Source: Gaoshiqia sediminis (GTDB lineage: Bacteria > Bacteroidota > Bacteroidia > Bacteroidales > Prolixibacteraceae). Taken from it: a DNA stretch of 64,000 bases. A program made the translations under genes and the position numbers. Each line of letters starts with the position of its first letter. The stretch's first letter is position 1. This document shows positions 1 to 9,314 of the stretch, in pieces. The notes beneath the pieces are model-generated. The model was not told the DNA's origin, made no database searches, and was given only the letters and a program-made list of their open reading frames with translations. The stretch lies in the NCBI RefSeq assembly GCF_025907915.1, contig NZ_JAPAAF010000018.1, positions 1 through 64,000 of the forward strand. The letters run 5' to 3'.

Positions 1-172
1 AAGAGTAGATCTCTATCTACCCTTTTCAAACCTAACTAAACCAATAAAACTAATCAAACCTAAACTTATGAAATAAAATCTACGACAAAGATATGCTGAA
101 AAACACAGTTTTGTGTTAAGTGAATGTTAAAACATATGTTGCGCAGCATTTTTTATAATACCTGAATTTTAT

Positions 173-208
173 AAATAAAGCCCGGATGTTTCCAGCCGGG
201 CTTTATTT
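173..208. terminator. Bidirectional intrinsic terminator after floA
   Basis: A perfect 13-bp stem (AAATAAAGCCCGG at 173-185, CCGGGCTTTATTT at 196-208) closes a 10-nt loop and has A/T-rich flanks on both sides. It lies 79 bp beyond the floA stop codon, so it most likely ends the minus-strand floA operon, but the symmetry means it could also stop plus-strand transcripts entering from the left. The first 172 bases of the window are AT-rich and I see no gene in them. Confidence 0.8.
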
Positions 209-286
209 TATTGTAACTACTTGTTTTAATGTGCTTTATCTGTTGATGCTTGTTGGGTTGATTCTATCAACAAGATTATCAGCCGG

Positions 287-1264
287 TTACTCGTTTTTCT
301 TGTTTTGCTCTTCGCCCGCAATGGATTCGCGCATTTGGGTATCGGCAATGATGTTTTTGTACTTCATGTAATCCATGATCCCCAGGTTTCCGCTACGGAA
401 TGCTTCTGAAATGGCTAGCGGTATTTGCGCTTCCGCTTCAATTACTTTGGCTCGGGCTTCCTGTGCTTTGGCTTTCATTTCCTGTTCAAGGGCTACGGCC
501 ATAGCTCGGCGTTCTTCAGCTTTGGCTTGTGCAATGTTTTTATCGGCATCGGCTTGGTCAATTTGCAAACCGGCGCCAATGTTTTTGCCGATATCAATAT
601 CAGCAATATCAATCGACAGGATTTCGAATGCAGTTCCCGCGTCCAGCCCTTTGTTCAATACCAGTTTGGAAATAGAATCCGGATTTTCCAACACCGACTT
701 GTGTGTGTGGGAGGAACCGATAGATGAAACGATCCCTTCGCCAACGCGCGCTAATATAGTTTCTTCGCCGGCGCCACCAACCAATTGCTTGATGTTGGCA
801 CGGACCGTTACGCGGGCCTTGGCAATCAGCTGAATACCATCCTTGGCAACGGCAGCAACGGGAGGCGTGTCAATTACCTTGGGGTTTACCGACATCTGAA
901 CGGCTTCAAACACATCGCGCCCTGCCAGGTCGATCGCTGTGGCCATATTGAAACTCAGGTCGATATTGGCTTTTTCGGCCGACACCAGTGCGTGGACGAC
1001 CATGTCAATTTTTCCACCGGCCAAATAGTGGGCCTCCAGTTTGTCACGGTCCAGTTTGATCCCGGCTTTAGTTCCTTCAATTAACGCGCGCACAATAACT
1101 GATGGCGGTACTTTGCGGAAGCGCATCAGGAAGAGCTGCAAAAGCGAAATTTTTACTCCCGAAACCAGGGCCGAAAACCACAGCCCAATCGGTATAAAAT
1201 ATAAAATGATAACGAGCAGGATAAAAATCCCAAAAATTAATCCAAAAGGTCCTACGTATTCCAT
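287..1264 (-). CDS. floA: Flotillin-like protein FloA
   Basis: This 325-residue protein belongs to the bacterial flotillin-like FloA family, which scaffolds functional membrane microdomains. An N-terminal hydrophobic stretch (about residues 5-30) anchors it to the membrane. The middle is the SPFH/PHB-like region, and residues about 240-295 are rich in Ala, Glu, Lys and Arg ([20 protein letters not shown]), the coiled-coil oligomerisation part of the family. Length matches the family (about 330 residues). Its ATG overlaps the stop codon of the upstream nfeD-like gene by one base, so the two are translationally coupled; NfeD-FloA pairing is the standard arrangement for these proteins. No unusual residues were seen. 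The function as a membrane scaffold is inferred from the family. Confidence 0.95.
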   Translation of the reverse strand: MEYVGPFGLIFGIFILLVIILYFIPIGLWFSALVSGVKISLLQLFLMRFRKVPPSVIVRALIEGTKAGIKLDRDKLEAHYLAGGKIDMVVHALVSAEKANIDLSFNMATAIDLAGRDVFEAVQMSVNPKVIDTPPVAAVAKDGIQLIAKARVTVRANIKQLVGGAGEETILARVGEGIVSSIGSSHTHKSVLENPDSISKLVLNKGLDAGTAFEILSIDIADIDIGKNIGAGLQIDQADADKNIAQAKAEERRAMAVALEQEMKAKAQEARAKVIEAEAQIPLAISEAFRSGNLGIMDYMKYKNIIADTQMRESIAGEEQNKKNE

Positions 1265-1737
1265 TATTCGTGATTTATTGGTTCGACAATAACTTGTGTT
1301 TTCAGTACTTCAATTACTCTGATTTTTACTTGTTGGTCGATAAACCCACTGATGGATTTTCCCTCCATGGTTTGATTGTTGATGCGTACTTTTCCCATGG
1401 GTGCCAACCGGCCTATCGTTATTCCTTCGTCGCCGGGGTGCACGAGGTTAATGTCAACCTGGTCAACTTTTCCGGTGATTTCGGAGTCTAGCACCATTTT
1501 TTTACCGCTACGGCTTTTAAAAAAACGAAATACCAGCAATGGGGAGGCTATCAAAACAAAGGCCAGGGTAACAATACCGGCCACAACTCCATACGTGTTG
1601 AAGGCCAGGTAAACACTGACCCCAAGCATAACGACCCCGCCAATACCGGCAATGGTAACGCCCGGGATAACGGCAAACTCGAGCAAGAGCAGCAGGATTC
1701 CCAGGAAAATCAGGAATAGGATAATCAGAATGGTCAT
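1264..1737 (-). CDS. NfeD-like membrane protein
   Basis: 157-residue short-form NfeD-like protein. Residues 1-75 form two or three closely spaced membrane segments, starting with a Leu/Ile-rich helix right after Met1. Residues about 85-155 form a soluble beta-rich domain ([18 protein letters not shown]) that fits the OB-fold NfeD C-terminal domain. There is no ClpP-class serine protease domain, so this is the truncated type that partners flotillins. It lies 10 bp downstream of clpS and overlaps floA by one base, making an NfeD-FloA unit. The family is thought to help flotillin assembly; the exact role here is inference. Confidence 0.9.
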   Translation of the reverse strand: MTILIILFLIFLGILLLLLEFAVIPGVTIAGIGGVVMLGVSVYLAFNTYGVVAGIVTLAFVLIASPLLVFRFFKSRSGKKMVLDSEITGKVDQVDINLVHPGDEGITIGRLAPMGKVRINNQTMEGKSISGFIDQQVKIRVIEVLKTQVIVEPINHE

Positions 1738-1747
1738 GTTTTATCGG

Positions 1748-2026
1748 TTAATCGATGGTTGCTTTCAGCTCTTTATCAACCAGAGCTTTTTTCATTGGAC
1801 TAAGGTAATTAAAACTTCCCTTTTTTATATCACATTTCCCCTTGTAATGTGTCAGCAAGGTACATTGAACGGCTTGTTCCGGCTCGTGATCGCAGATATT
1901 CATCAAGGCCTCAATGACATAGTCGAATGAATGATGGTCATCATTATGAAGGACAAGCAACCGGTCATTTTTTGAACCGATGTCCTCGTCCTGTGAGGTT
2001 TTGTTTTTTAAGTTCTCTTTTTTCAT
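1748..2026 (-). CDS. clpS: ClpS-family adaptor protein
   Basis: 92-residue ClpS-like adaptor, which delivers N-degron substrates to a ClpAP/ClpCP-type protease. The N-terminal 20 residues are charged and likely flexible. The core starts at LLVLHNDDHHSF (about residues 23-34), which holds the Asn-Asp pair that binds the alpha-amino group of the substrate, and continues to LLTHYKGKC, where the His corresponds to the third pocket residue. Length is normal. Its start codon overlaps the stop of the upstream SPOR-TPR gene (ATGA), so it is probably co-transcribed and coupled. No clpA or clpC gene is in the window, so the partner is encoded elsewhere. Confidence 0.88.
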   Translation of the reverse strand: MKKENLKNKTSQDEDIGSKNDRLLVLHNDDHHSFDYVIEALMNICDHEPEQAVQCTLLTHYKGKCDIKKGSFNYLSPMKKALVDKELKATID

Positions 2027-3345
2027 TGTTCGGTTATTTTTCTGGCTTCGCTTACACTTATACGTTCATTGTTTTTATAGGCTGCAATAATGGCGTCCTG
2101 AATTCCTTCCAGCTTCACTTGTTTTTGCATCTGCAAGGCATCCTGATAGTTTTTTAGTTCTCCGACGGTATAAACCGTAACGCCTTTGTTATCGGTATAT
2201 TGGTCGATGCGGCGGATGACCGACAGCTTTTTGAATTGGCGTTGTACCCAATCGGGCGGGGTTTTGCTGTAGGCGCCAATTTGTATTTTATAAACGACCA
2301 CATCGGCTGACGGGGTCATTTCTGAGGCTGGTTGAACAACCGCTGTGTCGGTCAGGATTACCAGTGGTGCGGTTGGTGTAGCGGCTAGTTTTTTAGCTGT
2401 CGCTGCTTCCCGGATACTGTCCTGCATGCGTTGGATCGTTTCGCGGAAGTTATTAATTTCTGATTCGCTGGCCTGGCCCCAGTAGTTCGCCTCTTTCTCA
2501 TTGGCTTCCAAATATGCATTCCTGGCCTGCTGGTTTAGTTGGTAGGTGTCTTGTTCGAGCGTTAATATTTGTCCGGCCAAATCAGTTTTTACCGAATCGT
2601 GGGAGCTTTCATAGGCTTGGCGCAATTGGCCAATTTGTTCCAGTTTTGCTTGCAGGTCCTGCTCAATCAGCCAACCTTTAATAAATGCCTGTCTGGACGA
2701 TTCATTTTTAAATTGGTCAACCTTTAAGTACTTGATTTGCGAATTAACTTGAAATGAGATCACCGTATCTTCAAGTAATTGAGGTATTTCAATAGCTAAT
2801 TCTGGCTTCGGGGTTTCTTCAATAATTTGTGTGACCGGATCGGTAGCTTGAATGGTGTCAGGCAGTGCAATTGCTATTGCTGGTGTTTTAAAAGGATTAA
2901 TTTTGTTCTTGCACATATCCAGAAGTTCTTTGGCCCGGGTGTTGCCCACTTCTTTCTTTTTGGCTGTGCTGATAAACTGCTGGTAGCTTTTTTCTGCATT
3001 TTCCCAGTCCGAAGTGGCTTGAAAATATTGTCCCAGATAATAATAAGCCTTCGGAAATTTTGCTGAAGCTGTTCGCAACGATGAATAAGTTGATTTTGTG
3101 AATTCCTCGGTTTCAGCCAAACTCGCACCCAGGTAAAAGTTCAGCTCCTCATCATCCGGGTATAATCGGGCCAGGTCTCTAAAAACAGGAAGTGCTTTTT
3201 CGTAATCACCTTCATTGAAAAGTTGTTTGGCCTGCATTTCCGGATCGGTTTGCGCAAAAACTATGTTTCCCGAAACAGTTATGACTAGGCTAAACATTAA
3301 GACAAGTAAACTTGTTTTCAGGTATTGCTTTATTTGTAGTAACAT
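2023..3345 (-). CDS. TPR and SPOR domain periplasmic protein
   Basis: 440-residue exported protein. Residues 1-31 are a typical signal peptide ending in NIVFAQ. Residues about 35-150 form tetratricopeptide repeats (AKQLFNEGDYEKALPVFRDL, then LNFYLGASL and YYYLGQYFQAT). A long Gln/Glu/Ala-rich segment (about 200-320) is probably helical. The C-terminus (about 347-420, beginning VVYKIQIGAYSK) fits the SPOR domain that binds denuded peptidoglycan glycan strands at division sites. A cell-wall or division-associated role follows from the domains but the specific function is unknown. It heads the minus-strand unit with clpS, nfeD and floA. Confidence 0.85.
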   Translation of the reverse strand: MLLQIKQYLKTSLLVLMFSLVITVSGNIVFAQTDPEMQAKQLFNEGDYEKALPVFRDLARLYPDDEELNFYLGASLAETEEFTKSTYSSLRTASAKFPKAYYYLGQYFQATSDWENAEKSYQQFISTAKKKEVGNTRAKELLDMCKNKINPFKTPAIAIALPDTIQATDPVTQIIEETPKPELAIEIPQLLEDTVISFQVNSQIKYLKVDQFKNESSRQAFIKGWLIEQDLQAKLEQIGQLRQAYESSHDSVKTDLAGQILTLEQDTYQLNQQARNAYLEANEKEANYWGQASESEINNFRETIQRMQDSIREAATAKKLAATPTAPLVILTDTAVVQPASEMTPSADVVVYKIQIGAYSKTPPDWVQRQFKKLSVIRRIDQYTDNKGVTVYTVGELKNYQDALQMQKQVKLEGIQDAIIAAYKNNERISVSEARKITEQ

Positions 3346-3556
3346 CGTTCATTTCGGTTTTTGTCGATATAAAAATACAAAAATAGTTGAATGGATTTGG
3401 TCTTGCCGGTCGGTGCAAAAGGCAATTAATGTAACAATAACCAGGCCGGTATTGGGACAGAACCGGGGATTTTTTGTTGTATTTATGATTAGTCACCCTT
3501 TTGTTGGTTAAAATGATCCTGGTGAGATTTGTGAATTATTTTTAGCTGGAGCGACG

Positions 3557-3587
3557 TTTGTTATCATGGCTAATTCAAGTATATTTG
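3557..3587 (+). promoter_or_regulatory. Promoter of bcp-recA
   Basis: TTTG at 3557-3560 and TATATTTG at 3580-3587 are separated by 19 nt, an excellent match to the Bacteroidota housekeeping promoter (-33 TTTG, -7 TAnnTTTG). The -7 box ends 21 nt before the bcp ATG. No separate promoter is visible before recA, so bcp and recA probably share this one. Confidence 0.75.
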
Positions 3588-3608
3588 TCTAATTAAACAA
3601 AAATAATT

Positions 3609-4076
3609 ATGGCTTTGCTCAACAAAGGCGACCAAGCTCCTGAATTTAAAGGGGTAAATCAAAATGGTGATACAATTTCCCTGGGCGATTTTAAAGGGAA
3701 GAAGTTAATTTTATATTTTTACCCCAAGGATAACACCCCCGGATGTACTGCTGAGTCATGTAATTTAAGTGACAATTACGATGTCTGGTTGGCCAAAGGT
3801 TACGAAGTGGTTGGCGTGAGTCCGGACAGTGTTGCATCGCACAAAAGATTTGCCGATAAATACGGATTTAAATTCAACCTGATTGCCGATACAGAACATG
3901 AAATCCTGGAGGCATACGGCGCATGGGGCGAAAAAAGCATGTATGGCAAAAAATATATGGGTGTTTTACGCAGTACCTATGTTATTAATGAAGAGGGAGT
4001 TATTGACGAAGTATTTGAAAAGGTCCAGACCAAAGATCATACAAACCAAATTATCAAAGCATTAGATTTGAATTAA
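3609..4076 (+). CDS. bcp: Thioredoxin-dependent thiol peroxidase (Bcp/PrxQ)
   Basis: 155-residue peroxiredoxin of the Bcp/PrxQ type, which reduces hydrogen peroxide and organic hydroperoxides using thioredoxin. The peroxidatic Cys46 lies in [15 protein letters not shown] and the resolving Cys51 is five residues later, the atypical 2-Cys arrangement of this family. Length is standard and no signal peptide is present, so it is cytosolic. The stop codon is 2 bp from the recA start; the pair probably forms an operon joining oxidative-damage defence with recombination. The linkage to recA as one stress unit is inference. Confidence 0.95.
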   Translation: MALLNKGDQAPEFKGVNQNGDTISLGDFKGKKLILYFYPKDNTPGCTAESCNLSDNYDVWLAKGYEVVGVSPDSVASHKRFADKYGFKFNLIADTEHEILEAYGAWGEKSMYGKKYMGVLRSTYVINEEGVIDEVFEKVQTKDHTNQIIKALDLN

Positions 4077-4078
4077 AC

Positions 4079-5107
4079 ATGGCAAAAGAAGAACAAAACA
4101 ACGTAAATAAGGAAAAGCTGAAAGCGCTTCAGCTGACCATGGATAAGATCGAAAAAAGTTACGGTAAGGGCGCTATCATGAAAATGGGCGACCGCGCAGT
4201 GGAGGATGTTCCTGCTATTTCCTCCGGGTCTATCGGGTTGGATATTGCCCTGGGGGTTGGCGGTTATCCCAAAGGCCGTATTATTGAGATTTACGGGCCG
4301 GAGTCATCAGGAAAAACAACCCTGGCCATTCATGCCATTGCCGAAGCGCAAAAGGCTGGTGGCATCGCGGCCATTATTGATGCCGAACACGCTTTCGATC
4401 CGTTTTACGCCAAAAAGCTGGGTGTTGATACCGACGAACTGTTGATTGCCCAGCCCGATAACGGTGAGCAGGCCTTGGAAATTGCTGATAATCTGATCCG
4501 TTCGGGAGCGGTTGACATTGTGGTGATTGACTCGGTGGCCGCGCTGACCCCAAAAGCTGAAATTGAAGGCGAAATGGGCGATTCCAAAATGGGCTTGCAG
4601 GCTCGTTTGATGTCGCAGGCGTTGCGAAAATTGACTGCCAACATCAACAAAACAAAAACCTGCTGTATTTTCATCAACCAGTTGCGCGAAAAAATCGGTG
4701 TCATGTTCGGGAATCCCGAAACAACAACCGGTGGTAATGCACTTAAATTTTATGCCTCTGTTCGCTTGGATATCCGGCGTATTGGTCAGATTAAGGACGG
4801 CGAAGAAATTCAGGGGAACAACGTTCGCGTGAAGGTGGTGAAGAATAAAGTGGCCCCTCCGTTCCGTAAAGCTGAATTCGACATTATGTACGGCGAAGGT
4901 ATTTCCAAAACCGGCGAAATTATCGACTTGGGCGTAAATTACAACATCATCAAAAAAAGCGGTTCGTGGTTCAGCTATGGCGAAACCAAACTGGGGCAGG
5001 GACGCGAAGCAGTTCGCACCATTTTGCGTGACAACCAGGAATTGTCGCAAGAAATTGAAACAAAAATCTTTGAAGCTGTAACCACGACAACGGCCGCTGT
5101 GGTATAG
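4079..5107 (+). CDS. recA: Recombinase RecA
   Basis: 342-residue RecA, the ATP-dependent strand-exchange protein of homologous recombination. Walker A is GPESSGKT at residues 73-80. The family segments [29 protein letters not shown] and [20 protein letters not shown] (L2 and flanks) are intact. The C-terminus ends in Thr/Ala/Val instead of the acidic tail of proteobacterial RecA. The start two bases after the bcp stop leaves little room for independent initiation. A strong terminator follows. No LexA-type box is visible before the operon; the only LexA-like protein of this window is the XRE-S24 repressor near 30.4 kb. Confidence 0.98.
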   Translation: MAKEEQNNVNKEKLKALQLTMDKIEKSYGKGAIMKMGDRAVEDVPAISSGSIGLDIALGVGGYPKGRIIEIYGPESSGKTTLAIHAIAEAQKAGGIAAIIDAEHAFDPFYAKKLGVDTDELLIAQPDNGEQALEIADNLIRSGAVDIVVIDSVAALTPKAEIEGEMGDSKMGLQARLMSQALRKLTANINKTKTCCIFINQLREKIGVMFGNPETTTGGNALKFYASVRLDIRRIGQIKDGEEIQGNNVRVKVVKNKVAPPFRKAEFDIMYGEGISKTGEIIDLGVNYNIIKKSGSWFSYGETKLGQGREAVRTILRDNQELSQEIETKIFEAVTTTTAAVV

Positions 5108-5128
5108 AAGATATAGTATGCAGTGACG

Positions 5129-5166
5129 TCTGGGTGGGGCAATGCTGCTTCACCCAGATTTTTTTT
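5129..5166 (+). terminator. Intrinsic terminator after recA
   Basis: TCTGGGTG (5129-5136) pairs with CACCCAGA (5151-5158) around a 14-nt loop and is followed by eight T residues (5159-5166). It starts 22 bp after the recA stop codon. Confidence 0.85.
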
Positions 5167-5485
5167 GTACATACCTGTTTTAGCTTCGTGGGTTTGGCTG
5201 GGCATAAAAAAGAAATTTTATTCATGCCGGATAGAATACAGGCCTGAGTTGAAAGTTTCTGTTTTAATTGCTACGATTTAAAGGATTTTGGTTGTATTTT
5301 TGGCGATTTTGAAAGCAACGGGAGGCGAAGGCTTATAAATATGAAAGATCAAGCGGAAAATTGTTTCATCTTTTGTTTTGAAAAGAAATAGTTTCCCCAA
5401 AAGTTTATCAGCAAAGGCAAATGAAGGATGTGTTTCCAGTGCCTGTGCAATTTTTAATTGAATACCAACTATTTAACGGTTACAA
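5167..5485 (+). other. Intergenic region and leader of thrA
   Basis: This 319-bp gap between the recA terminator and thrA holds no convincing gene. A -7-like box TATTTTTG lies at 5295-5302, with the nearest TTG 24 nt upstream (5268-5270), a little far for a good -33. If used, it would give a leader of about 175 nt before thrA. A 15-codon frame starting at 5341 has no run of Thr or Ile codons, so I see no classical threonine attenuator. Confidence 0.4.
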
Positions 5486-7915
5486 ATGAAAGTGTTGAAA
5501 TTTGGAGGTACTTCCGTTGGAAGTGCTGAAAACATCCGAAGGGTGAAAGAAATTGTGAAAAGTCAGAGCGACGATGTGATCGTGGTTGTTTCTGCGTTGG
5601 GCGGAATTACTGACAAGATACTGAACGCCTCGAAAATGGCCGTACTGGGTACGGAATACTTCAACACGGAAATCACGGGTATCAGGGGAAGGCACGAGGA
5701 GGTTGTCGAATCGCTTTTTGAAGGGGAGAAGAAAGAAGAGGTGAAAGATCGGGTTAGCAAACTACTGGATGAACTGGAAAAGGTAATTCAGGGTGTATCC
5801 ATGATTGGAGAGCTTACCCCAAAAACACTCGATAAAATCGGTGGTTTTGGCGAACGACTTTCTTCCTTGATTATTAGTGAGTTTATTGAAGGCGCTCAAT
5901 GGGTTGACTCTTCCCGATTGATAAAAACGGACAGTGCTTTCGGAAAAGCCCAGGTTGATTTTCATGTAACGATGCCGCTGATCCGTGAAAAATTCAATGG
6001 GTTTACCGGAATCTGTGTTGCCCCGGGCTTTGTATCCAGTAACCGCGAGGGCGATTACACCACCTTGGGCCGTGGCGGATCGGATTATACAGCCGCTATT
6101 TTCGCGGCGGCCCTGAATGCATCGGTCCTGGAAATCTGGACCGATGTGGATGGCTTCATGACGGCCGACCCGCGCGTCATCAGCAAAGCATATGTGATCA
6201 AGTCGCTGAGTTATGCCGAAGCCATGGAATTGTCACATTTTGGAGCAAAGGTAATTTACCCGCCAACCATTTTGCCGGTTTACAAGAAGGGCATCCCAAC
6301 CTGGATTAAAAATACCCTGCGACCCGAGGCTGAGGGAACGCTGATTACCGAAAGCCGCAAAAACGGCAAAGATTTGCCTATCAAGGGGATATCGTCCATC
6401 TCCAATATCACCTTGATGACTGTTCAGGGGCTGGGGATGGTTGGTGTGACTGGAATTTCTATGCGCTTGTTTGGAGCGCTGGCCAAAGAAAATATCAATG
6501 TGATCCTGATTTCGCAGGCTTCATCGGAAAATTCAATTTCTGTGGCCATTGATACTACTAAAGCGGAGCTGGCGGAAGCTGCCATTCGCCAAGAATTTGA
6601 GCGCGAAATTGCTGTTGGAAAAATCAACAAGGTTGAAATGGAAAGCGACCTGTCGATCGTGGCCATCGTGGGTGAGAACATGAAACACTCCACGGGCATT
6701 GCCGGCAAATTGTTCAACACAATTGGGAAAAACGGGATTAACATCATTGCGATTGCACAGGGTGCTTCTGAACTTAATATTTCGTGGGTAGTAAAAAACA
6801 GCGATTTACGTAAAACGCTCAATGTGGTGCACGAATCGTTTTTTCTTTCTGAAAACGTGGAAGTTAACGTTTTTCTGTTGGGAATTGGTTTGGTTGGCGG
6901 AAATTTGCTGAACCAAATTCAGCACCAGCAAGAAAAGTTGTTAAAAGAGAAGCATCTGAAAATAAAGCTGGTAGGTGTTGCCAATTCCCGGAAAATGTTG
7001 CTCAACCGCGAAGGTATTGACATTGAGGGCTTCAAAGACAAACTGGAACACGAAGGGCAGCATTCCAGCCTTCATTTGTACAAGCAGGCGGTGATCGATA
7101 TGAATATCTTCAACTCGGTTTTCGTGGATTGCACGGCGGCAACAGCGGCAGCCGATTTGTATGCCGATTTGCTGAATGCCAACGTGTCTATCGTGACGGC
7201 CAATAAAGTGGCTGCGTCCTCTGAATACGAAAACTACCTGATGCTGAAAAAAATTGCCAAACGTAAAGGCGTTAAGTTTTTGTTCGAAACCAATGTGGGC
7301 GCCGGTTTGCCCATTATCAACACCTTGAATGACTTAGTCAACGCGGGCGATAAAATACAGAAAATAGAAGCGGTACTTTCGGGTACGCTGAACTTCATTT
7401 TCAATACCATTTCGGCTGATGTCCCGTTTAGCCAGACGATTAAGATGGCCAAGGAGCAAGGCTATTCCGAGCCGGATCCGCGTATCGATTTAAGCGGGAT
7501 TGACGTGATGCGTAAATTGCTGATCCTCGTTAGGGAATCGGGGTATAAAATTGAAAAGGAAGATGTTGCCATCAATAAATTTGTACCGGATGAATTTTTT
7601 GCCGGCAGCATGGATGATTTTTGGGCAGGCATTCCGCAGTTGGATGCTGATTTTGAAGCCCGGCGAAAAGTGCTGGAATCGCAAAACAAATGCTGGCGTT
7701 TTGTGGCCAAATATGAGGATGGAAGAGCCGAGGTAGGCTTACAGGAAATTACCCAGGGGCACCCTTTCTTTGATTTGCAGGGAAGCAATAACCTGGTGAT
7801 GTTCACAACGGAGCGTTACCACGAATTCCCGATGATCATCAAAGGTTACGGGGCAGGTGCTGCTGTAACGGCAGCCGGCGTTTTTGCCGACATCATCCGC
7901 GTATCAAATGTGTAA
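5486..7915 (+). CDS. thrA: Bifunctional aspartate kinase/homoserine dehydrogenase I
   Basis: 809-residue fusion enzyme catalysing the first step (aspartate phosphorylation) and the third step (aspartate semialdehyde to homoserine) of the threonine/methionine branch. The N-terminal kinase begins with KFGGTSVGS (residues 5-13) and contains LGRGGSDYTAA. Tandem ACT regulatory domains follow (about 310-455; GLGMVGVTGISMRLFGALA). The homoserine dehydrogenase part starts near residue 460 with the nucleotide-binding LLGIGLVGGNLL and contains FETNVGAGLPIINTL and LSGTLNFIFN. Length matches E. coli ThrA. It opens a three-gene plus-strand cluster with the phosphoglycerate-mutase-like gene and thrC. Allosteric control by threonine is expected from the ACT domains. 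Confidence 0.97.
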   Translation: MKVLKFGGTSVGSAENIRRVKEIVKSQSDDVIVVVSALGGITDKILNASKMAVLGTEYFNTEITGIRGRHEEVVESLFEGEKKEEVKDRVSKLLDELEKVIQGVSMIGELTPKTLDKIGGFGERLSSLIISEFIEGAQWVDSSRLIKTDSAFGKAQVDFHVTMPLIREKFNGFTGICVAPGFVSSNREGDYTTLGRGGSDYTAAIFAAALNASVLEIWTDVDGFMTADPRVISKAYVIKSLSYAEAMELSHFGAKVIYPPTILPVYKKGIPTWIKNTLRPEAEGTLITESRKNGKDLPIKGISSISNITLMTVQGLGMVGVTGISMRLFGALAKENINVILISQASSENSISVAIDTTKAELAEAAIRQEFEREIAVGKINKVEMESDLSIVAIVGENMKHSTGIAGKLFNTIGKNGINIIAIAQGASELNISWVVKNSDLRKTLNVVHESFFLSENVEVNVFLLGIGLVGGNLLNQIQHQQEKLLKEKHLKIKLVGVANSRKMLLNREGIDIEGFKDKLEHEGQHSSLHLYKQAVIDMNIFNSVFVDCTAATAAADLYADLLNANVSIVTANKVAASSEYENYLMLKKIAKRKGVKFLFETNVGAGLPIINTLNDLVNAGDKIQKIEAVLSGTLNFIFNTISADVPFSQTIKMAKEQGYSEPDPRIDLSGIDVMRKLLILVRESGYKIEKEDVAINKFVPDEFFAGSMDDFWAGIPQLDADFEARRKVLESQNKCWRFVAKYEDGRAEVGLQEITQGHPFFDLQGSNNLVMFTTERYHEFPMIIKGYGAGAAVTAAGVFADIIRVSNV

Positions 7916-7956
7916 CAGTAATAAATTAAGAGTAGGTGAGAAGACCTATTTTAGGT

Positions 7957-7984
7957 TCACGACTCGTGACTCGCTACTCAAGAC
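7957..7984. repeat. Low-complexity ACTC-word repeat
   Basis: The spacer after thrA contains a short degenerate repetition of the word (G)ACTCGTGACTCGCTACTC. Just before it, TAGGT/ACCTA/TAGGT words (7933-7956) could form two alternative small hairpins. Such simple-word spacers are seen in Bacteroidota intergenic regions; I assign no function. Confidence 0.35.
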
Positions 7985-8004
7985 TATTTTTTAGATAGAA
8001 ATTT

Positions 8005-9213
8005 ATGAAATATATTATCGTTTTAGGGGACGGCATGGCTGACGAGCCATTGGAAAATTACGGCGGAAAAACCCCTTTGCAAATGGCCAATATTCCGGAG
8101 ATTGACCGGTTGGCAAAGCTGGGCCGGTGTGGACAACTGGTAACCGTTCCGGCAAGTATGCACCCGGGCAGCGAAATTGCCAACATGTCGGTGTTGGGCT
8201 ACGATGTGTCCGCAGTTTTTGAAGGACGCGGAACCCTCGAAGCAGCCAGCATGGGCGTAAAACTGGAAGAAGGCGATTTGGCCCTGCGTTGCAACCTGAT
8301 TTGCATCGATGGCGAAAATATCAAGAACCACTCAGCCGGGCATATCTCCAACGAGGAAGCGCATGAGCTTATTGATTTTCTGAATGAAAAGCTGGGCTCG
8401 GAAAGAGTTGTCTTTCATAAAGGAGTTTCGTACCGGCACTTGTTGGTGGTGAAAGGTGGCAAAAAACAACTGGCCTGCACGCCACCACACGATGTTCCTG
8501 GCAAACCATACAAAAATTATCTGGTGAAAGCCAAAGAGGCTGAAGCAGAGGACACAGCCGATTTGCTGAATGAGCTGATTGCAAAGTCGATGGAATTGTT
8601 GCCGGAGCATCCGGTCAATCAAAAGCGAAAGGCTGCCGGGAAAGATTTGGCCAACAGCATTTGGCCGTGGTCGCCGGGTTATAAGCCACAAATGCCCACG
8701 CTCAAAGAAATGTACGGCATTGAAAAATCAGCCGTAATTTCGGCTGTTGATCTCATTCAGGGAATCGGTGTGTATGCCGGCATGGATGTCATAAAAGTGG
8801 ATGGTGCTACCGGTTTGTACGATACCAACTACGAAGGTAAAGCAAAGGCTACTATGGATGCGCTAAAAAATCACGATCTGATTTACCTGCACATCGAGGC
8901 CAGCGATGAAGCCGGGCACGAAGGAAATGTGGAGCTGAAAACCAAAACGATTGAATACCTCGATCAGCGCGTGGTGAAATACCTGGTGGAAGAGACAGCG
9001 AAAATGGATGAACCTGTCACCATTGCGGTATTGCCTGATCATCCAACGCCTTGTGCAACAACCGTCCATACCAAAGACCCGGTACCGTTCATCATTTATA
9101 AACCCGGAGCAGAGCCTGACGGTGTTGAAGCTTACGATGAATTTACCGTGCAAAAAGGAAGTTATGGCCTAATTCACGGCGCCGATTTCATCAAAGCCTT
9201 GCTGGAGGATTGA
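8005..9213 (+). CDS. Phosphoglycerate-mutase-like proposed homoserine kinase
   Basis: 402-residue protein of the cofactor-independent phosphoglycerate mutase/alkaline phosphatase superfamily. The metal-binding motif YIIVLGDGMAD opens the protein at residue 3, MHPGSEIANMSVLGYD (about 52-67) carries the catalytic serine, and VLPDHPTPCATTVHTKDPVP (about 337-356) holds the second metal site. It sits between thrA and thrC, and no GHMP-type thrB is in the window. The family model TIGR02535 (proposed homoserine kinase) describes exactly such genes in this context, so the likely step is homoserine to O-phosphohomoserine. That assignment is context-based; plain phosphoglycerate mutase is the alternative. 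Confidence 0.85.
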   Translation: MKYIIVLGDGMADEPLENYGGKTPLQMANIPEIDRLAKLGRCGQLVTVPASMHPGSEIANMSVLGYDVSAVFEGRGTLEAASMGVKLEEGDLALRCNLICIDGENIKNHSAGHISNEEAHELIDFLNEKLGSERVVFHKGVSYRHLLVVKGGKKQLACTPPHDVPGKPYKNYLVKAKEAEAEDTADLLNELIAKSMELLPEHPVNQKRKAAGKDLANSIWPWSPGYKPQMPTLKEMYGIEKSAVISAVDLIQGIGVYAGMDVIKVDGATGLYDTNYEGKAKATMDALKNHDLIYLHIEASDEAGHEGNVELKTKTIEYLDQRVVKYLVEETAKMDEPVTIAVLPDHPTPCATTVHTKDPVPFIIYKPGAEPDGVEAYDEFTVQKGSYGLIHGADFIKALLED

Positions 9214-9249
9214 TTGGGAAAGTTGGTTATTAATAGTCATTTGTTGTCA

Positions 9250-9313
9250 TTTGAACTTGGACAATGGACAACCTGTAATTTGAAACTCGGAACTTGGAAT
9301 TTGAAACTTGAGA
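9250..9313. repeat. Purine-rich (GAAACTTGGAACTTG)-type spacer repeat
   Basis: The bases directly before thrC are built from variants of TTGAAACT, CGGAACTTG and GAATTTGAAACTTGA. A closely similar block stands before the SDR-like gene at 57066-57118. Both end within a few bases of a start codon on the plus strand. This is a dispersed spacer repeat of unknown function. Confidence 0.45.
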
Positions 9314-9314
9314 T

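Noticed and set aside
4307-5050. Long minus-strand open frame opposite recA
   Set aside because: It is the antisense shadow of a certain recA gene; composition is Phe/His/Gln-rich as expected for a complement of coding sequence.
5341-5388. Leader peptide attenuator for thrA
   Set aside because: The 15-codon frame has no Thr or Ile run and no terminator lies between it and thrA.
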